Shown piece after piece: positions 1-8,168 of a stretch of DNA of 64,000 nucleotides. Below the pieces are notes generated by a model, which was given only the letters and a program-made list of their open reading frames with translations, made no database searches and was not told where the DNA came from. Made by a program: the position numbers and the translations under genes. The stretch covers positions 186,001-250,000 of the forward strand of contig NZ_JAODUA010000005.1 in NCBI RefSeq assembly GCF_025399895.1, read 5' to 3'. Within the stretch, counting starts at the first letter, position 1; each line of letters begins with the position of its first letter. This DNA comes from Streptomyces sp. ASQP_92 (lineage in GTDB: Bacteria > Actinomycetota > Actinomycetes > Streptomycetales > Streptomycetaceae).

Positions 1-896
1 AGCACGGCAGCGACGCGGTACTCGTCGGCGGGCAACTCGGCGGTGAGCCGGGGAAGCAGCGAGGGAAGTACGTCGTCCCCGCCGCCGTCACCGAACAGCG
101 ACTCGGGGTTCCAGGTCGAGTTCAGCAGCACCAGACGCTGGCCTCGGCGGACCCCGAGCGCCCTGCGAAAGCGCTCTCGGTACGGGCGGGCCGCCAGCAT
201 CCGGTCGAAACAGGGATCACCCGCGAGGACGGCCGTCGGAACCGCTTGCGGGCACGCCGCCCGCAACCGGTCCAGTTGCTCGGGGTGCGAAAGGACCATG
301 GCGTCCGCGATCGGCTCGCCCTGGTGCAGCAGCCACTCGGGGGAGAGGCCGAAGACGGGCGCGGAGGTGAGAGCGCTCTCAGGCGAAACCGAAGGTGAGC
401 CCCCGCAGGGTGGCGGCGCCGACGGCGAGGACGAGGGCTCGGGCGAGAGGTGTCCGGTGTCCGGTGTCCGGTGTCCGGTGTCCGGTGTGGAGAGCGTCTT
501 ATTGTAGCCGACACCATGGGAGAGCAGGGTCAACGGCCCGGAAATTCGGTGGAGTTGGCCTCCCAGGCTGGCCGTGATCGCCAGGTCCACCGGCGTGCTG
601 AGCGCCTGCTCCCAGGGGAGCACCGGCACCCCTGTCTCGGTGAGGAGCGCCTCAACCCCGCCGTCGAACGCGGACGATCCCGTGTGGGTGGCCAGCAGTT
701 GTACACCCATGTCGTCGTCGAACAGCGGGAGCACATCGAGCAGCCGGGTCGCCGAGGTCACGTTGTGCACCACGAACAGCACGCGCCGACAACCGCCACG
801 CGTCGCCCAGCGGTGGGCATCGACCCCGACGGGCACCCGGATGTGCCGACCGCCCACCCCGCCGATCACCGGGTCGCCCCCTGCCCCCCGCTTCAC
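1..896 (-). CDS. GT-B-like transferase (CDP-glycerol glycerophosphotransferase/glycosyltransferase-like), 3' end beyond window
   Basis: The frame is open from a GTG at 894-896 to the left edge, so about 298 residues are visible and the C-terminus is missing. The N-terminal part holds a Rossmann-like segment (RRVLFVVHNVTSATRLLDVLPL), then LLSHGVGYNK, then a low-complexity linker, then VFGLSPEWLLHQGE and a second nucleotide-binding-like segment with RLVLLNSTWNPESLFGD. This two-lobed pattern resembles GT-B enzymes and CDP-glycerol glycerophosphotransferases, so a role in cell-wall polymer or glycan assembly is plausible, but the substrate cannot be read. The linker is encoded by a 7-bp tandem repeat (449-488), where a one-unit length change would shift the frame. 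A perfect TGAGAGCGCTCTCA palindrome (368-381) also lies in the linker. The start is the first good GTG after stops in this frame; no strong ribosome binding site was seen. Family assignment is moderate. Confidence 0.6.
   Translation of the reverse strand, partial: MKRGAGGDPVIGGVGGRHIRVPVGVDAHRWATRGGCRRVLFVVHNVTSATRLLDVLPLFDDDMGVQLLATHTGSSAFDGGVEALLTETGVPVLPWEQALSTPVDLAITASLGGQLHRISGPLTLLSHGVGYNKTLSTPDTGHRTPDTGHLSPEPSSSPSAPPPCGGSPSVSPESALTSAPVFGLSPEWLLHQGEPIADAMVLSHPEQLDRLRAACPQAVPTAVLAGDPCFDRMLAARPYRERFRRALGVRRGQRLVLLNSTWNPESLFGDGGGDDVLPSLLPRLTAELPADEYRVAAV
449..488. repeat. Heptanucleotide tandem repeat GGTGTCC, 5.7 copies
   Basis: Five perfect GGTGTCC units run from 449 to 483, followed by a partial GGTGT. 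On the minus strand they encode the TPDTGHR-type linker of the transferase gene at 1-896. Because 7 is not a multiple of 3, gain or loss of one unit would shift the reading frame. One alternative minus-strand frame stays open through the repeat but stops at 122, which would truncate the protein. Confidence 0.9.
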
Positions 897-1271
897 GTCC
901 GCGCCATCCCCTCGTTGTGGTGCGGCCACGATAGCGAGGGCGGCCCGAAGCTCTCGCGCCCGGTCGAGGACTGGGCCGAAGCGCGCAGGGCTGCCCGACC
1001 GCTACTGCTCCATATGGCTGCTCCTGCCTATTGCCGGGTGTGCGTCGCGCTCTCGACCCTCGACCCCGTATCGGATGCCCTTGGGGGTCCGGCGCCCCGC
1101 TGTGAGGCGACCGGCGTCAGTCGATGGGTGGGGCGTGAGGGGCGCGCGTGAAGCTCGGCTGTTGGCCTGCTTAAGAAATCCTCGATGGACTCGGCGGCCA
1201 GGTCTCGGCAGATTGGTGATCAGCAAGATCGGCCGGTCCCACCGGACCGTCCCATCCTTCGCATCCGTCAG

Positions 1272-1327
1272 CCGACACCGAACATCCGACATCCGACATC
1301 CGGCGTCTGACATCTGACATCTGTCAG
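1272..1327. repeat. Degenerate heptanucleotide tandem repeat (CCGACAT-like), 8 units
   Basis: Eight consecutive 7-bp units read CCGACAC, CGAACAT, CCGACAT, CCGACAT, CCGGCGT, CTGACAT, CTGACAT, CTGTCAG. The unit resembles the reverse complement of the coding repeat at 449-488 (CCGGACA). It lies in the 536-bp gene-free stretch 897-1432, between the divergent transferase gene and tdh. I see no credible gene in that stretch. The last 110 bases before tdh are C-rich. Confidence 0.8.
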
Positions 1328-1432
1328 TCGTCCACTGTCCGCCCCACCCCTCGCCCCTCACCCGTCACACCCCCCGCCCGGCCTCGATTCCGCGGCCGGA
1401 CCGCCCCTCACCGTACGCCGGGAGCCCCGCCC

Positions 1433-2461
1433 ATGAAGGCACTTGTCAAGCAGCACGCCGAACCCGGACTGTGGCTCATGGACGTACCCGAGCCGGAGAC
1501 CGGGCCCGGCGACGTGCTGATCAAGGTTCTTCGTACCGGTATCTGCGGTACCGACCTGCACATCCGCTCCTGGGACGGCTGGGCGCAGGGCGCGGTCAGG
1601 ACGCCGTTGATTCTGGGGCACGAGTTCGTCGGCGAGGTGGCCGCGATCGGCGCGGACGTCCAGGACATCGCGGTGGGCGACCTGGTCAGCGGCGAGGGGC
1701 ACCTGGTCTGCGGGAAGTGTCGCAACTGTCTGGCCGGCCGGCGTCACCTGTGCCGCTCCACGATCGGCCTCGGGGTCGGCCGGGACGGTGCGTTCGCCGA
1801 GTACGTGGCGCTGCCCGCGTCCAATGTGTGGGTGCACCGCACCAAGGTGGACCTGGACATCGCAGCGATCTTCGACCCGTTCGGCAACGCCGTGCACACC
1901 GCGCTGTCGTTCCCGCTGGTCGGCGAGGACGTGCTGATCACCGGCGCGGGGCCGATCGGCATCATGGCCGCGGCGGTCGCCAAGCACGCCGGTGCGCGCA
2001 GTGTCGTGATCACCGATGTGAGCGAGTCCCGTCTGGAGATCGCCCGCAAGGCCGGGGCCACCCTCGCGCTCAATGTCGCCGAGCACGACATCGCCCACGC
2101 CCAGCGTCAGCTCGGGCTCAAGGAGGGCTTCGACATCGGCCTGGAGATGTCGGGCCGCCCGGAGGCCATGCGCGACATGGTCGCGAACATGACGCACGGC
2201 GGCCGCATCGCGATGCTGGGTCTGCCGGCTCAGGAGTTCGCGGTGGACTGGGCGAAGATCGTCACCTCGATGATCACCATCAAGGGCATCTACGGACGCG
2301 AGATGTTCGAGACCTGGTACGCCATGACGGTGCTGCTCGAAGGCGGTCTCGACCTCAGTCCGGTGATCACCGGCAAGTACGGCTACCAGGACTTCGACGC
2401 GGCGTTCGACGAGGCCGCCACCGCCCGCAGTGGCAAGATCATCCTCGACTGGACCGCCTGA
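1433..2461 (+). CDS. tdh: L-threonine 3-dehydrogenase (zinc-dependent medium-chain dehydrogenase)
   Basis: Oxidises L-threonine with NAD+ to 2-amino-3-ketobutyrate in the cytoplasm. The 342-residue protein shows the MDR layout: catalytic zinc cysteine in TGICGTDLH (Cys38), GHEFVGEV near residue 63, a structural zinc cluster CGKCRNCLAGRRHLC at about 93-107, and a Rossmann GAGPIGIMAA near 170. Length is normal for Tdh. The ATG is preceded by GGGAG at about 9 bases. The next gene downstream is kbl, which consumes its unstable product, so the pair makes glycine and acetyl-CoA. The pairing makes the threonine assignment more secure than the MDR fold alone would. Confidence 0.93.
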   Translation: MKALVKQHAEPGLWLMDVPEPETGPGDVLIKVLRTGICGTDLHIRSWDGWAQGAVRTPLILGHEFVGEVAAIGADVQDIAVGDLVSGEGHLVCGKCRNCLAGRRHLCRSTIGLGVGRDGAFAEYVALPASNVWVHRTKVDLDIAAIFDPFGNAVHTALSFPLVGEDVLITGAGPIGIMAAAVAKHAGARSVVITDVSESRLEIARKAGATLALNVAEHDIAHAQRQLGLKEGFDIGLEMSGRPEAMRDMVANMTHGGRIAMLGLPAQEFAVDWAKIVTSMITIKGIYGREMFETWYAMTVLLEGGLDLSPVITGKYGYQDFDAAFDEAATARSGKIILDWTA

Positions 2462-2653
2462 GCTTCCCTTCGGCGGCTTCCCTCTTGGAAGCTGCCCCCC
2501 CCGGGGCCCCCGGCAGCCCCCCCCCCGGCAGCCCGCCCCGGCATTCCGCGCCGCAGCCCCGAGCCCCGCCCCGCAGGCCCCTCCCGTGGGCCGCCCCCGC
2601 CGGCCCTTCCCGCCGACGGGGCCGGCCTCCCGCCCGCTTTAGGAGCACCCCGT

Positions 2654-3835
2654 ATGTACGCGAACGTCCGCGACGAACTCCGCAAGACCCTCGACGAGAT
2701 CAAGGAAGCCGGCCTCTTCAAGCCCGAGCGCGTGATCTCCACCCCGCAGAGCGCCTCCGTCACCGTGCCCTCCGGTGACGTGCTCAACTTCTGCGCCAAC
2801 AACTACCTCGGCCTCGCCGACCACCCCGAGGTCGTCGCCGCGGCCAAGGACGCCCTGGACCGCTGGGGCTACGGCATGGCGTCCGTGCGGTTCATCTGCG
2901 GCACCCAGGACGTGCACAAGGAGCTGGAGGGGCGCCTGTCGGCGTTCCTCGGCCAGGAGGACACGATCCTGTACTCCTCCTGCTTCGACGCCAACGGCGG
3001 CGTCTTCGAGACGCTGCTCGACGCCGAGGACGCGGTCATCTCCGACGCCCTCAACCACGCCTCGATCATCGACGGCATCCGGCTGTCCAAGGCGGCCCGG
3101 TTCCGTTACGCCAACCGCGACATGGCCGATCTGGAGGCCAAGCTCAAGGAGGCGTCCGGTGCGCGCCGCCGTCTGATCGTCACCGACGGCGTGTTCTCCA
3201 TGGACGGCTACATCGCGCCGCTGAAGGAGATCTGCGACCTCGCGGACCGCTACGACGCCATGGTGATGGTCGACGACTCGCACGCGGTCGGCTTCACCGG
3301 CCCCGGCGGCGCGGGCACCCCGGCCCTGCACGGGGTGAGCGACCGCGTCGACATCATCACCGGCACCCTGGGCAAGGCGCTCGGCGGCGCCTCGGGCGGC
3401 TATGTCGCGGCCCGTGCCGAGATCGTCGCCCTGCTGCGCCAGCGCTCGCGCCCGTACCTGTTCTCGAACTCGCTGGCCCCGGTCATCGCGGCCGCCTCCC
3501 TGAAGGTCCTCGACCTGCTGGAGTCGGCCGGTGACCTGCGCGAGAAGCTCGCCGCCAACACCAGGCTCTTCCGGACCCGGATGACCGAGGAGGGCTTCGA
3601 GATCCTGCCCGGCGAGCACCCGATCGCACCGGTCATGATCGGTGACGCCGCCGAGGCGGCCCGTCTGGCCGAGCTGCTCCTGGAGCGGGGCGTGTATGTG
3701 ATCGGCTTCTCCTACCCGGTGGTGCCGATGGGTGCGGCCCGTATCCGCGTCCAGCTCTCGGCCGCGCACTCCGCCGAGGACATCGAGAAGACCGTGGCGG
3801 CGTTCGTGGACGCCCGCGCGTCGATGAAGGGCTGA
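2654..3835 (+). CDS. kbl: Glycine C-acetyltransferase (2-amino-3-ketobutyrate CoA ligase)
   Basis: PLP enzyme that cleaves 2-amino-3-ketobutyrate with CoA to glycine and acetyl-CoA, the second step of threonine degradation after Tdh. The 393 residues match the usual length. Visible alpha-oxoamine synthase motifs include NFCANNYLGLADHP near 45-60, the aspartate-histidine pair VDDSHAVGF near 207, and the PLP lysine in TGTLGKALGG (about Lys241). An AGGAG lies about 10 bases before the ATG. The 192-bp gap after tdh is C/G-rich low-complexity sequence with no gene. Co-transcription with tdh is likely but not shown. Confidence 0.95.
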   Translation: MYANVRDELRKTLDEIKEAGLFKPERVISTPQSASVTVPSGDVLNFCANNYLGLADHPEVVAAAKDALDRWGYGMASVRFICGTQDVHKELEGRLSAFLGQEDTILYSSCFDANGGVFETLLDAEDAVISDALNHASIIDGIRLSKAARFRYANRDMADLEAKLKEASGARRRLIVTDGVFSMDGYIAPLKEICDLADRYDAMVMVDDSHAVGFTGPGGAGTPALHGVSDRVDIITGTLGKALGGASGGYVAARAEIVALLRQRSRPYLFSNSLAPVIAAASLKVLDLLESAGDLREKLAANTRLFRTRMTEEGFEILPGEHPIAPVMIGDAAEAARLAELLLERGVYVIGFSYPVVPMGAARIRVQLSAAHSAEDIEKTVAAFVDARASMKG

Positions 3836-3856
3836 CCCGCGCGCGACAATGGCTGA

Positions 3857-4771
3857 GTGATCGACCCCCGACGGCTCCGCATCCTGCGTGCCGCGGCGGA
3901 CCACCGTACGGTGACCGCCGCGGCGGCAGCGCTGTATCTGACCCCCTCCGCCGTCTCCCAGCAGCTCGCCGCCCTGGAGCAGGAGACCGGGCACACCCTG
4001 CTCACCCGCAGCGGCAAGGGTGTCCGTCTCACGGCGGCGGGGGAGATCCTCCTGGAGCACGCCCACGCGGTCCTGGCGCAGCTGGAGCGGGCCGAGGCGG
4101 AGCTGGCAGCCTATGCGGGCGGCGCGGCCGGGGAGGTCACCGTGGCCGCCTTCGCGACCGGTATCGCCGAGGTGCTGGCGCCCGCGATCGCCCGGCTGCG
4201 CGAGACGCGTCCCGCGATCCGGGTACGGGTGCGTGACGCGGAGGGCGACGAGGCGCTGCCGCTGGTCCTGGACGGCGAGGCCGACCTGGCGCTCGCCGTC
4301 GAGTACCGGGGCGCGCCGCGCGAGGACGACAGCAGGCTGTGGCGGGTGCCGCTGTACGCCGAGCCGTTCGACGCCGTACTGCATGCCTCACATCCCCTCG
4401 CCCAGGACCCGCAGGTGCCGCTCTCGGCGCTCGCCGACGACGACTGGATCGGGCCCTATCCGGGCAACCCCTGCCACGACGTGATGCTGCTCGCCTGTGA
4501 ACTGGCGGGGTTCCAGCCCGAGTTGGTGCACTCGTCGGACGACTTCCGGGCGGTGGTGGCGCTGGCGGGCGCGGGGGCGGGGGTGGCGCTCGTGCCGCGT
4601 TCGGCGCTGCGCGGGATGGAGCGCAAGGACACCGTGGTGCGTCCCGTGGCGGGCCCGGCCGCGACGAGGCGGGTGTTCGCCGCGGTCCGCAGGGGAGCCG
4701 AGGGGCATCCGCTGTTCCGGCCGGTCCTCGAAGCGCTGGCCGAGGCGGCCCGGGGCCTGCCCACCGACTGA
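3857..4771 (+). CDS. LysR-family transcriptional regulator
   Basis: A 304-residue LysR-type regulator. The N-terminal winged helix-turn-helix is clear: RILRAAADHRTVTAAAAALYLTPSAVSQQLAALEQETG, residues 6-43, with LLTRSGKGVRLTAAG following. The C-terminal half is a typical effector-binding domain. It begins with GTG 21 bases after the kbl stop and reads in the same direction, so it may be co-transcribed with tdh-kbl and could respond to threonine or glycine metabolism. The ligand and targets are not evident. No oddities in length or composition. Confidence 0.9.
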   Translation: MIDPRRLRILRAAADHRTVTAAAAALYLTPSAVSQQLAALEQETGHTLLTRSGKGVRLTAAGEILLEHAHAVLAQLERAEAELAAYAGGAAGEVTVAAFATGIAEVLAPAIARLRETRPAIRVRVRDAEGDEALPLVLDGEADLALAVEYRGAPREDDSRLWRVPLYAEPFDAVLHASHPLAQDPQVPLSALADDDWIGPYPGNPCHDVMLLACELAGFQPELVHSSDDFRAVVALAGAGAGVALVPRSALRGMERKDTVVRPVAGPAATRRVFAAVRRGAEGHPLFRPVLEALAEAARGLPTD

Positions 4772-4781
4772 CATCGCGTCA

Positions 4782-4809
4782 TCGACAGGCCCGGCGGGTG
4801 CGGTAGTTT
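4782..4809 (+). promoter_or_regulatory. Candidate promoter for the PLD-like gene
   Basis: TCGACA (4782-4787) and TAGTTT (4804-4809) are separated by 16 bases and lie 41 bases upstream of the GTG at 4851. They resemble weak vegetative -35/-10 elements. Assigned by eye only. Confidence 0.35.
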
Positions 4810-4850
4810 CCGGGGCGTCAGATGTGTGGATCTTCAGAACGGGTGGGTAC

Positions 4851-6104
4851 GTGCGCATACGAAGTGCGGCCGCGGCGGCGGTTCTTGTGATGGGGGCTTC
4901 GTTGCTGGGGGCGCCGCAGGCGGTGGCCGTCGACGACGCGGTCGCCCTCACCGCCACCTTCAACGACCCGGCGGGGAGCCCGGCCCAACAGGACGCGATA
5001 CGCAACCAGTTGATCTCGCTCATCAACCGGACTCCGGCGGGCGCCGAGATCAACGGCTCGGTCTACCTGTTCACCGACGGCGGCGTCAGTGGGGCGCTGG
5101 TCGCGGCGAAGCAGCGCGGGGTGAAGGTCAAGCTCGTCGTGGACGGTGACGCCGTCGCGGATGTGGACGCGAACGGGAAGGCGACCGGTTCGGAGTACTC
5201 GATGCTCGCCGCCGCGACCGGCCTGGGCACGGATCGCACCGCGGACTCCTGGGTGCTGGCGTGCCCGGCGAACCGCGGCTGCGTCGGCAACCGCGCGCTG
5301 GGCGGAAGCGGCGACACGGGCGCCATCAACCACAACAAGTTCTTCCTGTTCTCGAAGGCGGGCAGCACGGACGACGTGGTGTTCCAGACCTCGGCGAACC
5401 TGACCACGAGCCAGCGGCGGAACCTGTTCAACAACGCCGTGACCATTCCCGACGCGGGCTCCGGCCTCTACGCCTCCTACCGGGCCTACTGGCAGGACCT
5501 GGTGTCCTCCGGCTCCTCGGGGCCGGGCCTGGCCACGTACTACAAGACCCAGGACGCCGGCGCCTACAAGACCTACTTCTTCCCCCGTCAGGAGAAGGCG
5601 GGTGCCACGTTCGACAACGACCCCGGCACCGACACCGTCGTGTCCTTGCTGAACAACGTGGACTGCGCGGGCGGCGCCACCCGGATCCGGATCGGCATGT
5701 ATGCCTTCACCCGCGTCCAGATCGCCGACAAGCTCGTGGCCCTCAAGCGCGCCGGATGCGGGGTGGAGCTGCTCCACGACGGTGAGGACGGGCACCTCGG
5801 GAGCGCCGTGCGGGCCTCGATCGCCGGAAACCTCACCTATGCGGCCCGCTGCGCCGGGACCGCGGTGGACGGTTCCGGCGCTTCGCGTTCCATCGGTATC
5901 CACTCCAAGTACCTTCTGATCGAGGGTACTTACCTGGGTGGGGCCAACCGCAAGCTGGTCTTCACGGGGAGTCACAACTACACGTTCCCGAATCTGCGGG
6001 CCAACGACGAGACGCTGCTGAAGATCGACAACGCGGCCGTCTACGACGCCTTCAGGGCGAATTTCGAGTCGATCAGGTCGGGACCGCACTGCGCCGCCTG
6101 GTGA
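4851..6104 (+). CDS. Secreted phospholipase D-like domain protein
   Basis: A 417-residue protein with a signal peptide (VRIRSAAAAAVLVMGAS...APQAVA, cleavage likely near residue 28). It has two PLD-like repeats: HNKFFLFS with TSANLT at about residues 161-185, and HSKYLLIE with GSHNYT at about 351-377. The HxK halves of both HKD motifs are intact, but the aspartate is Ser in the first and Glu in the second, so catalysis is not assured. Such proteins are often annotated as exported phospholipases or nucleases; the substrate is unknown. The GTG at 4851 was chosen because GGTGGG lies just upstream and the signal peptide begins there. The gene is flanked by a LysR gene and a convergent minus-strand gene. 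Confidence 0.8.
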   Translation: MRIRSAAAAAVLVMGASLLGAPQAVAVDDAVALTATFNDPAGSPAQQDAIRNQLISLINRTPAGAEINGSVYLFTDGGVSGALVAAKQRGVKVKLVVDGDAVADVDANGKATGSEYSMLAAATGLGTDRTADSWVLACPANRGCVGNRALGGSGDTGAINHNKFFLFSKAGSTDDVVFQTSANLTTSQRRNLFNNAVTIPDAGSGLYASYRAYWQDLVSSGSSGPGLATYYKTQDAGAYKTYFFPRQEKAGATFDNDPGTDTVVSLLNNVDCAGGATRIRIGMYAFTRVQIADKLVALKRAGCGVELLHDGEDGHLGSAVRASIAGNLTYAARCAGTAVDGSGASRSIGIHSKYLLIEGTYLGGANRKLVFTGSHNYTFPNLRANDETLLKIDNAAVYDAFRANFESIRSGPHCAAW

Positions 6105-6152
6105 GGGGCGGGGCAGGAGGTCTGGTGGGCCGCTTCCGGACGCGGCCGGGCC

Positions 6153-6545
6153 TCAGGCCCAGGCCGGGGCGGTGCCGGTGAGCTGGCAGACCACCAGGTA
6201 CAGCGGGATCGGCGGGGTGTAGGGCGTCGCGCCGTCGGGGAAGTTGATCAGGCGTGGCCGGTCGGCGTCCGGGACCACGGCGCCCGGTGCGTAGCGGACG
6301 GGCCGTGGCCAGGGCAGCTCGTGGTCGGAGCCGGCCGGCACGATCCACCACCACCAGTCGGTGGAGGCGAACACGCAGCCGGAGCGGGGCAGCCGGGACA
6401 GCAGCCGGAAGCCGTGCGCGGCGGGCACCCCCACCGCATCCCGGCCAAGAGCCGCGGGCCGGACCGACGGCAGCAGCAGGCCGTCGTCGGGTGGAGCGGC
6501 GGAGCCGCCGGGCCCGGGCTCGCCGTGCGCACCCCCACTGCGCAC
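6153..6545 (-). CDS. Conserved-looking hypothetical protein with WWWW motif
   Basis: About 130 residues from the GTG at 6545. The C-terminal 90 residues have non-shadow composition: GCVFASTDWWWWIVPAGSD, INFPDGATPYTPPIPLYL and CQLTGTAPAW. I recognise this as the kind of small uncharacterised Streptomyces protein found beside anti-sigma-like ATPase genes, but cannot name a function. It ends with TGA at 6153-6155 and sits directly downstream of the HATPase gene on the same strand. The start is uncertain: upstream sequence in frame remains open to 6866, and no clear ribosome binding site favours any start. Confidence 0.55.
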   Translation of the reverse strand: MRSGGAHGEPGPGGSAAPPDDGLLLPSVRPAALGRDAVGVPAAHGFRLLSRLPRSGCVFASTDWWWWIVPAGSDHELPWPRPVRYAPGAVVPDADRPRLINFPDGATPYTPPIPLYLVVCQLTGTAPAWA

Positions 6546-6628
6546 GGGGCCACGGGGCCCGGCGGTTCCGGACCCATCCGGTCGCGGGCCCTGTCGCCCG
6601 GACCGTGGTCCCCAAGGAAGCTTTTCCC

Positions 6629-7102
6629 TCAGCACGGGCGGCCCGCTTGGCCGGGCCCGCCGTGCGCGAGCTCGGCCCAGACGATCCGGCCGGGCCCGTA
6701 CGGGGCGTCGTGAGAGCCCCAGGCACTGCTCACCGCGTCCACGAGCAGCAGGCCGCGCCCGCGCTCCTCCTCGTCGTCCGAGTAGCAGAGCCGGGGCCCG
6801 GCCGAGCCGCAGCCCAGGTCCCTGACCGCTATCCGCAGCGCGCGGTGCAGATCGGTGAGTTCGCACAGTATGTGGTCGCCGGCGGTGTGCACGACGGCGT
6901 TGGTGACGAGCTCCGAGATCACCAGGGAGGCGGTCTCGTGCAGCTCCTCGTGGTGTCCCCAGCCCCGCAGCATGTCCCTGCTGCGCCGGCGTGCGAGGGA
7001 GACCGATTCGGTGCGGGCGGGCACGTCGAAGGCGTACCGCCGCACGGCGGTCCCGGAGCGGGCGCCTGTGAGCTGCGGGACGAGCGCGTTACCAGGAGCC
7101 AC
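6629..7102 (-). CDS. ATP-binding protein, RsbW/SpoIIAB-like HATPase
   Basis: About 157 residues with an HATPase_c fold: RRYAFDVPARTESVSLARR at the N-terminus, then ELHETASLVISELVTNAVVHT (the N-box with the Mg/ATP asparagine), IAVRDLGCG (G1-like box) and RGRGLLLVDAVSSAWG (G2-like box). Such proteins are anti-sigma-factor kinases or orphan regulators in Streptomyces. The start chosen is GTG 7102, preceded by GAGGA at 8 bases; an upstream GTG at 7168 is also in frame. It is divergent from the XRE-DUF5753/DUF397 pair at 7308-8435, a combination typical of whiJ/abaA-like developmental loci. The partner sigma factor is unknown. Confidence 0.85.
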   Translation of the reverse strand: MAPGNALVPQLTGARSGTAVRRYAFDVPARTESVSLARRRSRDMLRGWGHHEELHETASLVISELVTNAVVHTAGDHILCELTDLHRALRIAVRDLGCGSAGPRLCYSDDEEERGRGLLLVDAVSSAWGSHDAPYGPGRIVWAELAHGGPGQAGRPC

Positions 7103-7307
7103 GACCGGAATCCTCACAGTGGGGAAGCGGAGCCGGACACCGCCTTTCTCAAGGCTGTGCACCACCACCGCGTGTGAACTGGTTCACCGACCTACCTTGT
7201 ACCCGCGGCGGACACTTGGCAAGGGGCACTCTGAAAAATGCAGAGTGCCGTTCTCCTATCTGCAACGACATGGCACACTGCTCGCAACAGCGCGTGGGGA
7301 GGTCGTC

Positions 7308-8168
7308 GTGAGTGAACCCCGGTCCGCCCCGACCGTGGGCCAGGTCGTGCTGGGCAGACGCCTCCAGGACCTGCGCGAGCGGGCCGGTCTCCGGCGCGAG
7401 GAGGCGGCCAAGGTGCTGCGGGTGGCTCCGGCCACCATCCGGCGCATGGAGATGGCCGAGGTCTCCCTCAAGATCCCCTATGTGGTCCTGCTGCTCCAGG
7501 CGTACGGCATCGCCGACACGGAGGCGGAAGGTTTCGTCGCCCTGGCCGAGGAGGCCAACAAGCCCGGCTGGTGGCAGCGCTTCCACGACATCCTGCCCGA
7601 CTGGTTCAGCATGTACGTCAGCCTGGAGGGCGCGGCCTCGCTGATCAGGTCGTACGAGCCGCACTTCGTGCCCGGGCTGCTCCAGACCGAGGAGTACGCC
7701 CGCCAGGTGATGCGCAGCGGCGCGCTCGGCGCGACCAGCCACGCCGACATAGACCGGCACGTGGCGCTGCGCATGGAGCGCCAGTCGCTGCTGACCCGCG
7801 AGGACGCCCCTCGCCTGTGGGTCGTCATGGACGAGACGGTGCTGCGCCGCCCGGTCGGCTCGCCGCAGGTGATGCGCGACCAGATCGACCGCCTCCTGGA
7901 GGCGTCCACGCTCCCGAACGTCACCGTGCAGCTCGCCGAGTTCTCCTCCGGGCACCACCCGGGCACCTACGGGCCGTTCGTCCTCTTCCGTTTCGCCGTG
8001 CCCGAGCTGCCGGACATGGTCTACAGCGAGTACCTGACCGGCGCGGTCTATCTCGACGCGCGCCCCGAGGTGGCCACCCACCTGGAGGTCATGGACCGCA
8101 TGGCGGCTCAGGCCGCGACTGCACAACGCACGAAGGAGATCCTCAAGGATCTCCGCAAGGAGCTGTGA
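7308..8168 (+). CDS. XRE-family helix-turn-helix regulator with DUF5753 domain
   Basis: A 286-residue protein with an N-terminal XRE helix-turn-helix (LGRRLQDLRERAGLRREEAAKVL and SGATIRRME-like PATIRRMEMAEV, residues 12-52) and a long C-terminal DUF5753 region (IRSYEPHFVPGLLQTEEYAR, FRFAVPELPDMVYSEYLTG). In Streptomyces these proteins act with a DUF397 partner encoded immediately downstream and often with an RsbW-like ATPase. WhiJ is the best-studied example, a repressor of development relieved by its small partner. GTG 7308 follows GGGGAGG at a good distance. Its stop codon is directly followed by the DUF397 ATG, so the two genes are translationally coupled. Confidence 0.92.
   Translation: MSEPRSAPTVGQVVLGRRLQDLRERAGLRREEAAKVLRVAPATIRRMEMAEVSLKIPYVVLLLQAYGIADTEAEGFVALAEEANKPGWWQRFHDILPDWFSMYVSLEGAASLIRSYEPHFVPGLLQTEEYARQVMRSGALGATSHADIDRHVALRMERQSLLTREDAPRLWVVMDETVLRRPVGSPQVMRDQIDRLLEASTLPNVTVQLAEFSSGHHPGTYGPFVLFRFAVPELPDMVYSEYLTGAVYLDARPEVATHLEVMDRMAAQAATAQRTKEILKDLRKEL

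Noticed and set aside
897..1432. Possible small gene between the transferase and tdh (for example minus 1002-1361)
   Set aside because: The only frames translate the heptamer repeat and random sequence, without ribosome binding site or conserved-looking blocks.
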